Shown one piece after another: positions 54,311 to 63,727 of a stretch of 64,000 nucleotides of DNA. The DNA comes from Prorocentrum cordatum (lineage: Eukaryota > Sar > Dinophyceae > Prorocentrales > Prorocentraceae): contig CAUYUJ010015304.1 of NCBI GenBank assembly GCA_963575745.1, positions 257,042 to 321,041 on the forward strand. Reading direction: 5' to 3'. Below the pieces are notes generated by a model, which had not been told where the DNA came from, did no database searches, and saw nothing but the letters and a program-made list of their open reading frames with translations. Within the stretch, counting starts at the first letter, position 1; each line of letters begins with the position of its first letter. The position numbers and the translations under genes are program-made.

Positions 54311-55837
54311 CTAGTTCGTACTGGAAATCCTCGCTCGCAACTCATCAATGTTGATCCCTGGCTCAAGCTGATTCATTGCACGAGTAATCTCCCAGCCATT
54401 CTGCAGAGAGAACTTGGCCACAATCTTCCCTGGAGGTGGTAAGTGGTCACTGGAGCCCCACATGAACGTAATTGGTGGTCCCGTCTCAGCCCTGAGATTT
54501 GAATGATGCTTCTTGAAGCTCTTGAACTTTGCCTGAAATATCCCAGCGGCATCCAGATGGGGCTTCTTCCAGGGGGGGGGGGGGGCCTCCACGTGGACCT
54601 TGAGGACCCTGGGAGCGTGCTGGAGTTTGTTGTCGGCAATCGAGGCGACGAGTCGACGACGGAGATCCCACAGCTGGTCACTGGTAACCCCATTCTGGAA
54701 ATAGAGCCGAGCACGCGAATAACCCCATGCCTCTCGACCTGTGTTGAACCTCTTGGATTGGTTCAGGTCCAGAAACTCCTTGACACCACTGAACCATTCT
54801 CCAGCCAGGACCTCATTCAGTAGTGAATTTAACGCCTGCTGTGATAACATATCCTCCTGACGCTTCTCTGCATCCCGCCAGTCAGTCACCCATCCCTTGA
54901 GCTCGACGAACGACGGAGTGAAATTCTGCATGGACTGCCGAGCTTCCGCCGAGGGCGCCGTCGTAGAGGTGCCTGCTCTGGGGGGCCCACCTGCATGAGC
55001 CTGCTGGAGCTGGATAATCTGGAGCCTCTGATCCTCCACCTTCTTAGTAATAGCATCTATGTCCGTCATCGCCTGCTGTACATTTTTCTCTACCGAATCA
55101 ACACGAGCATTGAGTTGGGTGCCGAGATCCGTGATGTTCCGATGAGTTGACTGGAAGCCCTCAGTCATCTTACCTCCCAGAGATGCAACAAGCGTCGTGA
55201 TCTTGTCCATACCCTTAGTCATGGCCTCCTCGAGGCCTTCAACCGTCTGAACTTTGACACGTTTTCCCTCTGGGACCTCCTCCTCCTTGGCTCCTGGAAC
55301 GGGCATATCAGTGGCATCCATGGCGAAAATCTCGGGGACCGCAGCAGCCGATGAGGCAGCCACCTTGCCGTCTGAGATGTTACAAGGGATATTCCACTTC
55401 TCACAGAACGATCGATCTTCTCGGGTACGTTTGAGATGCGCACGTAACTGATGAAAGTTATATGGGGCAACAGGATTGTGAGGTAAAGTGGGAGAGAGAT
55501 CAGGTGGTCCAGATGGTATGTCAACTAGAGAATCTTTATCGTCGTGACAAGATCTACCAACCTGTCTGGCAATATACTCCCACTCCCAGTGTCCGAAGTT
55601 GGATCCCCAGCGGTCCAGATCGATCGATTGACTCTGGCTCGTCCCGTCCAGCTTGATGCAGCAAAATGCCGCGCAACAGTGCACACAAACAAATACAAAC
55701 AAATGGCAGGCGGCCTGCTTACCTCGGACTCGCCGAAGTCGCCGAAGATGCCGAGTGGCCCGATCGCCACGCGCCCCCGCGCGGCGGGCCAGGCCAGGGG
55801 CAGGCTGCCTGACTGCACAATGCAGCTCGAGCCGCAC
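54311..55837 (-). CDS. LINE B ORF1 protein, coiled coil
   Basis: A 508-residue frame. The N-terminal 80 residues are Arg/Cys-rich and may be untranslated. Residues about 205-275 (TEGFQSTHRNITDLGTQLNA, then VDSVEKNVQQAMTDIDAITK) form a clear heptad coiled coil. The C-terminal part has LRRRLVASIADNKLQHAPRV and a basic FKSFKKHHSNLRAETG segment. This resembles L1-type ORF1: coiled coil followed by an RNA-binding region. The role, binding element RNA as a multimer, is inferred from the family. The stop lies 30 nt before the ORF2 ATG, so the two may be translated from one transcript. The start is the first ATG, 16 nt inside the element. Confidence 0.75.
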   Translation of the reverse strand: MRLELHCAVRQPAPGLARRAGARGDRATRHLRRLRRVRGKQAACHLFVFVCVHCCAAFCCIKLDGTSQSQSIDLDRWGSNFGHWEWEYIARQVGRSCHDDKDSLVDIPSGPPDLSPTLPHNPVAPYNFHQLRAHLKRTREDRSFCEKWNIPCNISDGKVAASSAAAVPEIFAMDATDMPVPGAKEEEVPEGKRVKVQTVEGLEEAMTKGMDKITTLVASLGGKMTEGFQSTHRNITDLGTQLNARVDSVEKNVQQAMTDIDAITKKVEDQRLQIIQLQQAHAGGPPRAGTSTTAPSAEARQSMQNFTPSFVELKGWVTDWRDAEKRQEDMLSQQALNSLLNEVLAGEWFSGVKEFLDLNQSKRFNTGREAWGYSRARLYFQNGVTSDQLWDLRRRLVASIADNKLQHAPRVLKVHVEAPPPPWKKPHLDAAGIFQAKFKSFKKHHSNLRAETGPPITFMWGSSDHLPPPGKIVAKFSLQNGWEITRAMNQLEPGINIDELRARISSTN

Positions 55838-55853
55838 GACGAGAGCTCGAGCT

Positions 55854-55873
55854 CAACCTTGGTTACCGCCGGG
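55854..55873. repeat. Right half of hairpin target site 6
   Basis: CAACCTTGGTTACCGCCGGG. Together with 49484-49510 it restores a complete hairpin when the inserts are removed. Confidence 0.9.
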
Positions 55874-57363
55874 AACTCGTAGAGCTTCCTCGTGCAATGC
55901 GGGCGCGGCAATCTCGCATTGCGCGCGCGAGGCGCGGCCTCATGGAGGAGGACTTGGAGGAGAAGAAGGAGCGAGGGAAAAGCAGATCTGGAAAAAAAAT
56001 AGACATACCAGACCGAGTTCAGGCGTCTGGACACTTTGAGCTAGCGCGCCTGTTGATTTCCTTCCGATTTCTGTGCCGAACAGCGTAGAGAAAACCATCA
56101 CCGTCTCTAAAAAGTTAGCAGAATACGAATAGCTGTTCAGCCCCAGCGCTCATAGCAGACCGAATTCAGGCGTCTAGATACTTTGAAATAGCGCGCCAAA
56201 TTATTTCCTTCCGATTGCCGTGCCGAACAGCTCTGTACCTCATCTGCAGCTCAAGTTAAATCAAGAAAACCAATATCATCTTCAAACAAAAGCAGAGTAC
56301 GAATAGTTGTTCAGTCCCAGCGCTGATAGCAAACCGAGTTCAGGCGTCTAGATACTTCAGACTATCGCGCCTGATGGTGTCCTTGCCATTGCTGTGCCGA
56401 ACAGCTCTGTAGCTCATCTGCAGCTCGATTCAAGGCGAGAAAAGCATCACCATCTCGGAAAAATTAGCAGAGCACGAATAGTGCTTCAGCCCCAGCGCTG
56501 ATAGCGGACGGAGATCAGGCGTCTGGATATTTTGAACTAGGGCGCCTGATGACTTCATTCCGATTTATGTGCTGAACAGCTCTGTAGCTCATCTGCAGCT
56601 CGAGTTAAGTCAAGAAAACCAACACCATCTCAAAGAAATTAGCAGAGTACGAGTAGATTTTCAGCCCCAGCGCTGATAGCAGACTGCTGTGAAGCGTCTA
56701 GATACGTCGGACTATCGCGCCTGATAATTTCCTTCCGATTGCTGTGCCAAAGAGCTCTGTAGCTGATCTGCAGCTCGAGTAGACTCAAGAAACTCGTCAT
56801 CACCGTTCAAAAAATAATAGAGTACAAATAGTTTCGCGGACGTAGCTCGAGTAGCAGACCGAGTTCAGAGCTCTAGATGCTTGAGACGAACGCGCCTGAT
56901 GATTCTACATAGGTGTGCATACCAGCTCTGTAGCGGTCCTACAGCTCGAGTTATGTTCAGAAAACCGACAGCACTTGTCAAAATGACTCGAACAGCTGAT
57001 CCCGCCTGAGTGCTTTTGGGCAGTAATAGGTACCCAATCGAGCTGAGATTGAGACGGCGAGCGGGAATAAGATCGAGTATGAGGAGGAAAATACTAGCGC
57101 TCGAATGAATGGTTGAATTTCGCGACATCGAATTTAAACCGAGCAAAATTATGCAAAATTTCCGAAATTTTGTTTGCCAGCTAGCCCCTTAGCGCGCCAG
57201 AATTACTCTTCTAGCTTCGCCGCTAACGCTCTTAGGGAAGCTCTACGAGTCACAAGTCAAAAATTCCCAAAACTTTCGTCGAGATTTTTTTGCCAACTAG
57301 CCCCCTAGCGCGCCGGAGTTACTCTTCTACTACGAGTGATTCGTTAGAGCTCTCATACTGAGA
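55874..57363 (-). repeat. Hairpin-bounded repeat unit, reverse orientation
   Basis: End module with GCAATGCGGGCGCGGCAATC, six or so reversed satellite monomers, the opening module (GATTGAGACGGCGAGCGGG near 57050), then two copies of a GCCAACTAGCCCCxTAGCGCGCC block and hairpin site 7. No gene; the frame at 57146-56865 is the recurring repeat frame. Confidence 0.8.
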
Positions 57364-57397
57364 GCCGGCGGTAAGCCGTCAACCAGGTCACCGCCGG
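57364..57397. repeat. Hairpin target site 7, empty
   Basis: GCCGGCGGTAAGCCG then TCAACCAGGTCACCGCCGG. Confidence 0.85.
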
Positions 57398-57901
57398 AAG
57401 CCTCGTAGAGCTCTGTTCTCGCGCGGCGCTGCTCGGAACACGTCACGGAAGCTTTCTACAGCGTGATCTCAAAAACTGGAAAAACACGATTTTCTGTTTT
57501 AATACAGAGTCGGCTCCTTCAAGTGATTCCATAGTAGTACTACAGCTACAGATCTGAGAATTTAACTAGCAAGCGCGCCATAACCCCCTACATGTGCGAA
57601 AAATACCGGCTCTTCAAACGAATTCTCGGATCTCTCACAATGTTTGTCCAAGCGACCCCAGGTCATCACATTGTCCGCCCGGGGCGGGCTGACCAACTAG
57701 CTGCACCCCGCGCCGGAATTCCTCTAGCTGATCGATGCCGAAGAGCTCTACGAGGTATTCTTTTCCGTGATATTCGATATTATTCCCGCTCGCCGTCTTA
57801 ATCTCAGCTCGATCGGGTACCTATTACTGCCAAAAAGCACTCCGGCAGGATCGGCTGTTTCGAGTCATCTTGACAGATACTGTCGGTTGTCTGCACTGGG
57901 C
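57398..57901. repeat. Repeat module shared with 63016-63380
   Basis: TCGTAGAGCTCT, GGCGCTxCTCGGAACAC, AAAAATACCGG, CACATTGTCC and TAGCTGCACCCCGCGCCGGA occur in the same order in both places. The opening module of a forward unit follows (57767-57900). No gene. Confidence 0.8.
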
Positions 57902-57936
57902 GCCGGCGGTAAACCGTCAACCTTGGTTACCGCCGG
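57902..57936. repeat. Hairpin target site 8, empty and intact
   Basis: GCCGGCGGTAAACCGT then CAACCTTGGTTACCGCCGGG. This is the best model of the unoccupied site. Confidence 0.9.
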
Positions 57937-59021
57937 GAGACTCGTAGAGCTTCCTTGCCATATATAACCTCCAAATAATTAGCAGAGAACGAATAATTGT
58001 TCAGCACGAGCGCTGATAGCAGACTAATTTCAGGCGTCTAGATACATCTTACTAGCGCCCCTGACGATTCCCTTCCCATTGCTGTGCTGAACAGCTCTGC
58101 AGCTCATCCGCAGCACGAGTAAAACCAAGAAACCTAATACCATCTCCAAGACACTAGCAGAGTACGAATAGTTGTTCAGTCCGAGCGCTGAGAGCAGTGT
58201 GAGTTCAGGTGTCTACATACTTAGCGCGCCTGATGATTATCTTCCGAGTGCTGTGCCTAAGAGCTCTGAAGCTGATCTGCACCTCGAGTTCAGTCAAGAA
58301 ACCAATTCCATCAACCGAAAATAACAGAGAATGACTAGTTGTTCGGCTTATGCGCTCCTAACAGACCCAAGCCAAGCGTCTAGATACTTCAGACTAGCGC
58401 ACCTGATGATTTCCTTCCGATTGCTGTGCCGAAGAGCTTTCAAGCTCATCTTCAGCTCGAGTGAAGTGAAGAAACTCACCATCATCTCGAAAAAATCTGT
58501 AGAATACGGATAGCGCTGCGGACCTAGCTCGAGAAGCAGACCGAGTTCAGACCTCTACATGCTTCAAACGAACGCGCCTGATAATTCTGAATCGATTACG
58601 TGTGCGTGCCAGCTCTGTAGCTCTCCGAGTTAAGTACAGAAAACCGACGGCACCTGTGAAGATGACTTGAAGAAAACGAATAGTCTCGCGGACCTAGCTC
58701 GAGTAGCAGACCGAGTTCAGACCTCTGGATGCTTCAGACAAACGCGCCTCATGATTCTGAATCGATTACGTGTGCGTACCAGCTCTGTAGCTTTCCTACA
58801 GCCGGAGTTAAATACAGAAAACCGACAGCAGCTGTCAAGATGACTCGAAGCAGCCGATCCCGTCGCGACGCTTTTTGGCAGTAATAGGTACCCGATCGAG
58901 CTGAGATTAAGACGGCGAGCGGGGATAAGATCGAATATCACGGGAAAAATACTAGAGCTCTAACGAAATGTTGAATTTTGAGAACATAAATTTCAACCGA
59001 GCAAAAGTCACAAAAATGGGA
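57937..59021 (-). repeat. Hairpin-bounded repeat unit, reverse orientation
   Basis: Reversed satellite monomers followed by the opening module in reverse and GCAAAAGTCACAAAAATGGG leading into an occupied hairpin at 59022. No gene. Confidence 0.8.
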
Positions 59022-59048
59022 GCCGGCGGTAAACCGTCAACCTTGGTT
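59022..59048. repeat. Hairpin target site 9, occupied (left half)
   Basis: GCCGGCGGTAAACCGT then CAACCTTGGTT, followed at once by a T run and foreign sequence. The right half resumes at about 60537 as GGTACCCCCGGGAACTCG; the duplicated CAACCTT is not visible there. Confidence 0.8.
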
Positions 59049-60536
59049 TTTTTTTGCGGTTTGCGGTCCGCCACAAGAATCCGAATCTGAATCGGCGGAA
59101 CAGTGCAACTGAGCACCCATCACCTTAGATGGGTTGCAGCAGAGCGCACGTCACCTTAGCAGCAGTCCTCATCAAGGCAGCGCACGCGGCAAGTTCACAG
59201 CAGGTCACCCTGCTTCCTGGAGGTAAGCTCATCGCCTCCTCGGCCACATCGCGCCAATGGAAGCGTTGCAAGAAGAAGGAGGAGAAGAAGAGAAGGAGGA
59301 GGAGGGGGGAAACAACCTGCACACTGGAACTACAACCTACGACACCAATCAGAAGCCACCACCGGCTCCACATCCTTCACTGCTGACACCTCCATCGAAT
59401 GCACCACGGAGAACAGTCTTACGAGTACTGAGAAAATGGCGATACACAAAACCATCGAGTAATTGCATGGCCACCTCTGGCCACATGCAGTGACCACATA
59501 TAGCGATCACCGTCTCCGCACCACTGAGAAGCCACGCACGCGGAACACTGATACCGAAATGCAAAAACAACACGAATTGACTGCAACACGAACTGCACGG
59601 CCTGTAATTCTCATGAGTCCAGCCAGCGGGGAGCCAAAGGGAGAGCAAGCGGGGAGCAGGGAAGCCCAAAGAGCCAAAGCGAGCCCAGGGGCAGAAACAG
59701 CGGGGGAGAGCAAGGGAGAAACACAACAGAAGCATGTTCAAATAATTCCATCAAGGTCTCCGCTGGTCTTCAATTCAAATAATTCCATAAAGTTGTCATG
59801 AAGGTGTTTCGCATCTTTCACCAGAGCAGACGGCTGGGAAGCACTGTCCACAACCTGCCGAACGTCATGTAAGACGGCTCCGATTGAATCCTGATCCCAG
59901 AACGTTTGGAACGCATCCCAAATCCAACAGTCCCGTCCGCCCTCATCGCAGGCTCGAAATTCAGAGAGGAAATCTGGCACATGCACCGTTGACACGACGT
60001 CGTCCGTAGCAATCGCCCGTACAAATCTGAATTTTCTGATACGAAGATTTAGCGCCTTCTCCAGGTACACGCGAGTGCTCTCGCTACTATCGCTATCAGC
60101 CAGGGAAACTGCATGAACAAAATCCTCCTCAGCCACCTCCTCCTGCTCCATCTTAGCAACTGCCGTGGAACTCTGCACAGCCATGGGCTCCGGAGCGACA
60201 CAGTCACAAGCAGAAACGCCGGGGGGCACAAGCACGTCTGGGGGCACATTCACATCCCAACCCTCTGGGGGTACGATCCCATCCAAACCTATAGGTACAA
60301 TCACATCCAAACCTGGAAGTACAGCACCTTCTCCATCAGAACGCTTGGAATCAGAATCTGCCAAAGAACCGCTTGAGCTGGGTACATCACACTTATGATC
60401 CACAGAAACTGCCAGAGAAACTTCATGAACATGATCCTCCTCAGCCTCCCCCTCCTGCTCCATCTCCGCAACTGCCGTGGAAGGCTGCACGACCATGGGC
60501 TCCGAAACGACACCGTCACAAGCAGAAACGCCTGAA
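59049..60536 (-). mobile_element. Chimeric retroelement: LINE B 3' tail joined to unrelated sequence
   Basis: The first 430 bp (59049 to about 59480) closely match the LINE B 3' end (50066 to about 50510), including TTTGCGGTTTGCGGTCCGCC and the frames AFDGGVSSEGCGAGG and VAEEAMSLPPGSRVTCCELA, here frameshifted. Upstream on the minus strand the similarity stops and an unrelated 1-kb sequence with its own open frame begins. It sits at the same position of the hairpin as LINE B, so the whole chimera was inserted as a unit. Confidence 0.75.
59738..60496 (-). CDS. Open frame in the chimeric element, acidic protein with internal duplication
   Basis: About 252 residues from the first Met inside the insert; the frame extends upstream into the hairpin flank. 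Two copies, 104 residues apart, of a block reading EPMxVQxSTAVAxMEQE then AEEDxVHxVSLAxS, separated by a Val/Pro/Asp-rich linker (DVIVPIGLDGIVPPEG). The C-terminal 100 residues look globular (LRIRKFRFVRAIATDDVV, DAFQTFWDQDSIGAVLHDV). I recognise no family. It might be a captured host gene piece or an ORF1-like protein of a non-autonomous element. Confidence 0.45.
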   Translation of the reverse strand: MVVQPSTAVAEMEQEGEAEEDHVHEVSLAVSVDHKCDVPSSSGSLADSDSKRSDGEGAVLPGLDVIVPIGLDGIVPPEGWDVNVPPDVLVPPGVSACDCVAPEPMAVQSSTAVAKMEQEEVAEEDFVHAVSLADSDSSESTRVYLEKALNLRIRKFRFVRAIATDDVVSTVHVPDFLSEFRACDEGGRDCWIWDAFQTFWDQDSIGAVLHDVRQVVDSASQPSALVKDAKHLHDNFMELFELKTSGDLDGII

Positions 60537-61397
60537 GGTACCCCCGGGAACTCGTAGAGCTTCCTCGTGCAATGCGGGCGCGGCAATCTCGCATTGCCCG
60601 CGAGGGCGCGGTCTCATAAAGGAGGACGTGGAAGAAGGAGGAGCGAGGGAAAAGCACCACTGCAAAGTTATGATAGACATACCAGACCGAGTTCAGGCGT
60701 CTGGACACTTCATCACCGTCTCTGAAAAATTAACAGAGTACGAATAGTTTCTTTTCGGCCCCAGCGCTGATAGTAGACTGATTTCAGGTCTCTAGATACT
60801 TTCAACTACCGCGCCTGATTATTTGTTTCCCATTGCTGTGCTGAACAGCTCTGTAGATCATCTGCAGCTCGAGTGAAATCAAGAAAAGCAGGAACATCTC
60901 CCAATAAATTAGCAGAGTACAAGTAGGTGTTCAGCCGATCCCGCCTGAGTGCTTGTGGGCAGTGATAGGTACCCGATCGAGCTGAGATTAAAATGGTTGG
61001 CGGGACTTTTTATATTTTTCAACAAAAAAAATCTCGATATTCTTTTGCCAACTAGCCCCCCAACGCGCCGGAATTGCTCTTCTAGCTTCGCCGCTAACGC
61101 TCTTAGGGAAGCTCTACGAGTCAAGTCCGTCGAGATTTTTCTTACCAACTAGCTCTCCAGCGCGCCGGACTTACTCTTAAGCCTCCAGCAACTGGCTAAG
61201 GGAAGCCCTACGAGCTACCTAACTCTAACTCAAGCTGTAGGATAGCTACAGAGCTGGTACGCACACCTGATCGATTCAGAATGATCAGACGCGTTCGTCT
61301 GAATGAAGCACTTGGTAGCGTCCAAAACCCGGAGAGCAAAGAAGCACTTGGTAGCGTCCAAAAACCGGAGAGCAAGGAGGCACTCACACCGGACTGG
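60537..61397 (-). repeat. Reverse repeat unit with scrambled modules
   Basis: End module (GTGCAATGCGGGCGCGGCAA), two satellite monomers, opening module (GATCGAGCTGAGATTAAAA), GCCAACTAGCCCCC blocks, then a 30-bp tandem near 61300-61380 (AGCACTTGGTAGCGTCCAAAA twice), then hairpin site 10. Confidence 0.75.
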
Positions 61398-61424
61398 CGC
61401 CGGCGGTGAACCGCCAACCTGGTC
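61398..61424. repeat. Hairpin target site 10, occupied (left half)
   Basis: GCCGGCGGTGAACCGC then CAACCTGGTC (61415-61424). The right half, CAACCTGGTCACCGCC, is at 62739-62754. Confidence 0.9.
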
Positions 61425-62738
61425 TGCGATGTCTGCGTTGGCCGATTCGAGCTCCCGAGGGGGCAGGCCAGGACACAGAGAACCTAAACGGCGAAGCTGC
61501 AAAGATTAAAGCAGAGATGCATCAAACAGCGAAGCTGTACAGAAATGCACAAGACTGCAAGTACACGAGAAAACAACTAACAAAATAATGAGTGAAGCAA
61601 TGCAGGCCATAGATATGGAAGCAAAGCTAGAAGCAGTGAAAGACCATGCAGTAACCACTGGTTTATACAGCGATTACCGTCTCAACACCACTGAGACAAA
61701 CACGAAACTAAGAGAACTAAACTAGCGAGTGCGCTTCAAAGCAATGCGAGACCATGCAGTAACCACATATAGCGATTACCGTCTCAGCACCACTGGAAGA
61801 CCATGCACGTGAAACACAACGTCGAAATGTGGACTAGATAACGAATTAAACGCGCAACATACAGAGTGAGCCAAGACACCCACCACTACTTAGAGCGAAT
61901 GCGGGCTCTTATCCGAACAAAGTGAAGATCAGGCGAAGCTCTTATTCGACACACGTGCACGCACGACAACACACACAGGCATGAATAAAGGCAACTTAAT
62001 GACAAATCACAATAATTCTAACTCGAAGTATGTGGAAATCAAATGCAATGAGTTCTGAACTCCACTCGAGGCGACGTATGACCTCAATATCAAAGACCTC
62101 AATAACAAGTACAATGAATTCTGAACTTCACTCGAGGCGAAATATGAAATCGGATGCCCAAAGACCTCAATATCAAGATACTCCGATGTCACAAAACTGT
62201 CAAAGTACTGAAGAAACTCGAACTGCAACTCGAACTGCAACTTCTAACTCACGAAAGAAACGACTCCAACCACCCCTCGAAGATTCCCACTGCGTTGTGA
62301 ATAAGAATACTCAGACTGCGACCAAAGTCAAAATTGGATACGTGCTGAGAGCAACTCGTACTAGATAACAAATGCGGCAAGCACAATCACAAGCGGCCTG
62401 GATGTACAAGCAGACAATGCAACAAGTACAAAACAAGCGGCCTGGAAGTACAAGATAACAAATGCAACGAGTACGATCAAAGCAAGCGGCCTATGCACCT
62501 GCTCCAATAGGAGCTGTCTCACTTGACACAACAGAGAACCTGGCACCTATCGTCTGTAGGCCCACGGAGAGGAGGTCGTCGCAGCCGACGAAGTACCCGA
62601 AGATATGGGACGGCCCGTACACGAGATGCACAGTGGAATACGATACGTGTGTGCACAGAAAACCTGTCCGCACAATGCGGCTCGAGGGGGCCACCGACGG
62701 GCCAGGTCGCCGCTGAGCTCCCCGAGGAGGGACAGCAG
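61425..62738. mobile_element. Non-coding insert with 10-bp target duplication
   Basis: A 1.3-kb A-rich insert exactly between two CAACCTGGTC copies. It repeats GACCATGCAGTAACCAC..AGCGATTACCGTCTC (61640-61695 and 61748-61800), also found once in the chimeric element near 59485-59525. Near 62030-62150 TGAACTCCACTCGAGGCGA-type repeats occur. No convincing gene; probably a short non-autonomous element of the same target group. Confidence 0.7.
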
Positions 62739-62981
62739 CAACCTGGTCACCGCCAGGAACCTCGTAGAGCTCCTTGCACGCGTAAGAGTGCTCTGAATTA
62801 AAGCAGAGAACTTCAGAGAAAATTTTCTTTCAATCTTAATTTTTGCATTTTTCGATTTCAATATGAGGTCAGTTCCCGGAAATCAACCGATAGTAGAACC
62901 CCCTCGGTAGAGCTGAGCTGCTCTCAGAATTAAGCTCACATGCAAATGCTTAGCGTAAAAATCTGCTTTCTCGAAATGAGA
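62739..62981. repeat. Right half of hairpin site 10 and following repeat module
   Basis: CAACCTGGTCACCGCCAGGA then CTCGTAGAGCTCC, continuing into an A/T-rich module also seen near 63390-63620 (CAGTTCCCGGAAAT / CGGTTCCGGGAAAT). No gene. Confidence 0.7.
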
Positions 62982-63015
62982 GCCGGCGGTAAACCGTCAA
63001 CCAGGTTACCGCCGG
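62982..63015. repeat. Hairpin target site 11, empty
   Basis: GCCGGCGGTAAACCG then TCAACCAGGTTACCGCCGG. Confidence 0.9.
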
Positions 63016-63704
63016 GAGCCTCGTAGAGCTCTTTTCTCGCACGGCGCTACTCGGAACACATCGGGAAACCTCCCTTAAGCGTGAGCTGAAAAACTAGAAA
63101 AATCACGTTTTTGGGGTTTTCACCCAAAGCTGGTTCCCCAAGTGTTTTGATAGTCATATTGCAGCTACCAACCTGAAAATTTCACAGGCACACGCGGCAC
63201 AACCCACTACAGGTGTGAAAAATACCGGTTCCCAAAACGAATGTTCAAATCACTCACAATGTTCGACCAACCGACCCAAAGTTCCCACATTGTCCAACCC
63301 GGGCCGGGTGGGTCAACTAGCTGCACCCCGCGCCGGAATTCCTCTAGCTCATCGATGCCGAATAGCTCTACGAGGTATAGAGATCTTATGATACTAGAAT
63401 CTCGTATGTAGCTCACTGCACTCGTAATAGTGCTCAGAAATGAATCAGGAAGCTTCTCAACGTATTCTCTTAAAATGATAAGGTTTTATATTTTTAAGTA
63501 TCAACATGAAGTCGGTTCCGGGAAATGAACTAATACTGAAACTGCCTCTAGAGAGCTGAGATGCTGTGAGAACGAAGCTTATATGCGTATGCTTAACGTA
63601 AACATCTGATTTCTCAGAATGAATGGTAAAATATCTTTTAAATCTTAGCAAAACCGAAACAAAGTTGCCACATTGTCCGCTCGGGTCGGGTCGACCAACT
63701 GGGC

Positions 63705-63727
63705 GCCGGCGGTAAACCGTCAACCTT
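63705..63727. repeat. Hairpin target site 12, occupied (left half)
   Basis: GCCGGCGGTAAACCGT then CAACCTT, followed by GTTTTGTTTTGCGTC, not by the right arm. Confidence 0.8.

Larger units (their letters stand above)
50066..55853 (-). mobile_element. LINE B, open two-ORF LINE inserted in a hairpin repeat
   Basis: A 5.8-kb element on the minus strand with a T run at its left end (poly(A) of the minus strand), ORF2 (54280-50141), ORF1 (55837-54311) and flanking CAACCTTGGTT duplications at 50055-50065 and 55854-55864. Both ORFs are free of stops, so insertion is recent or the reading frames are maintained. Unlike LINE A it carries no spliced leader. Confidence 0.9.

Noticed and set aside
45592-58941. 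Recurring short frame RRLNLRSIGYLLLPKST in several places and both orientations
   Set aside because: It recurs because the DNA repeat unit recurs; length and ends vary between copies, with no start context or conserved stop.
43656-63727. CRISPR-like array of the palindromic hairpin
   Set aside because: Spacing is irregular at hundreds to thousands of bases, the context is a eukaryotic satellite, and there are no cas-like genes.
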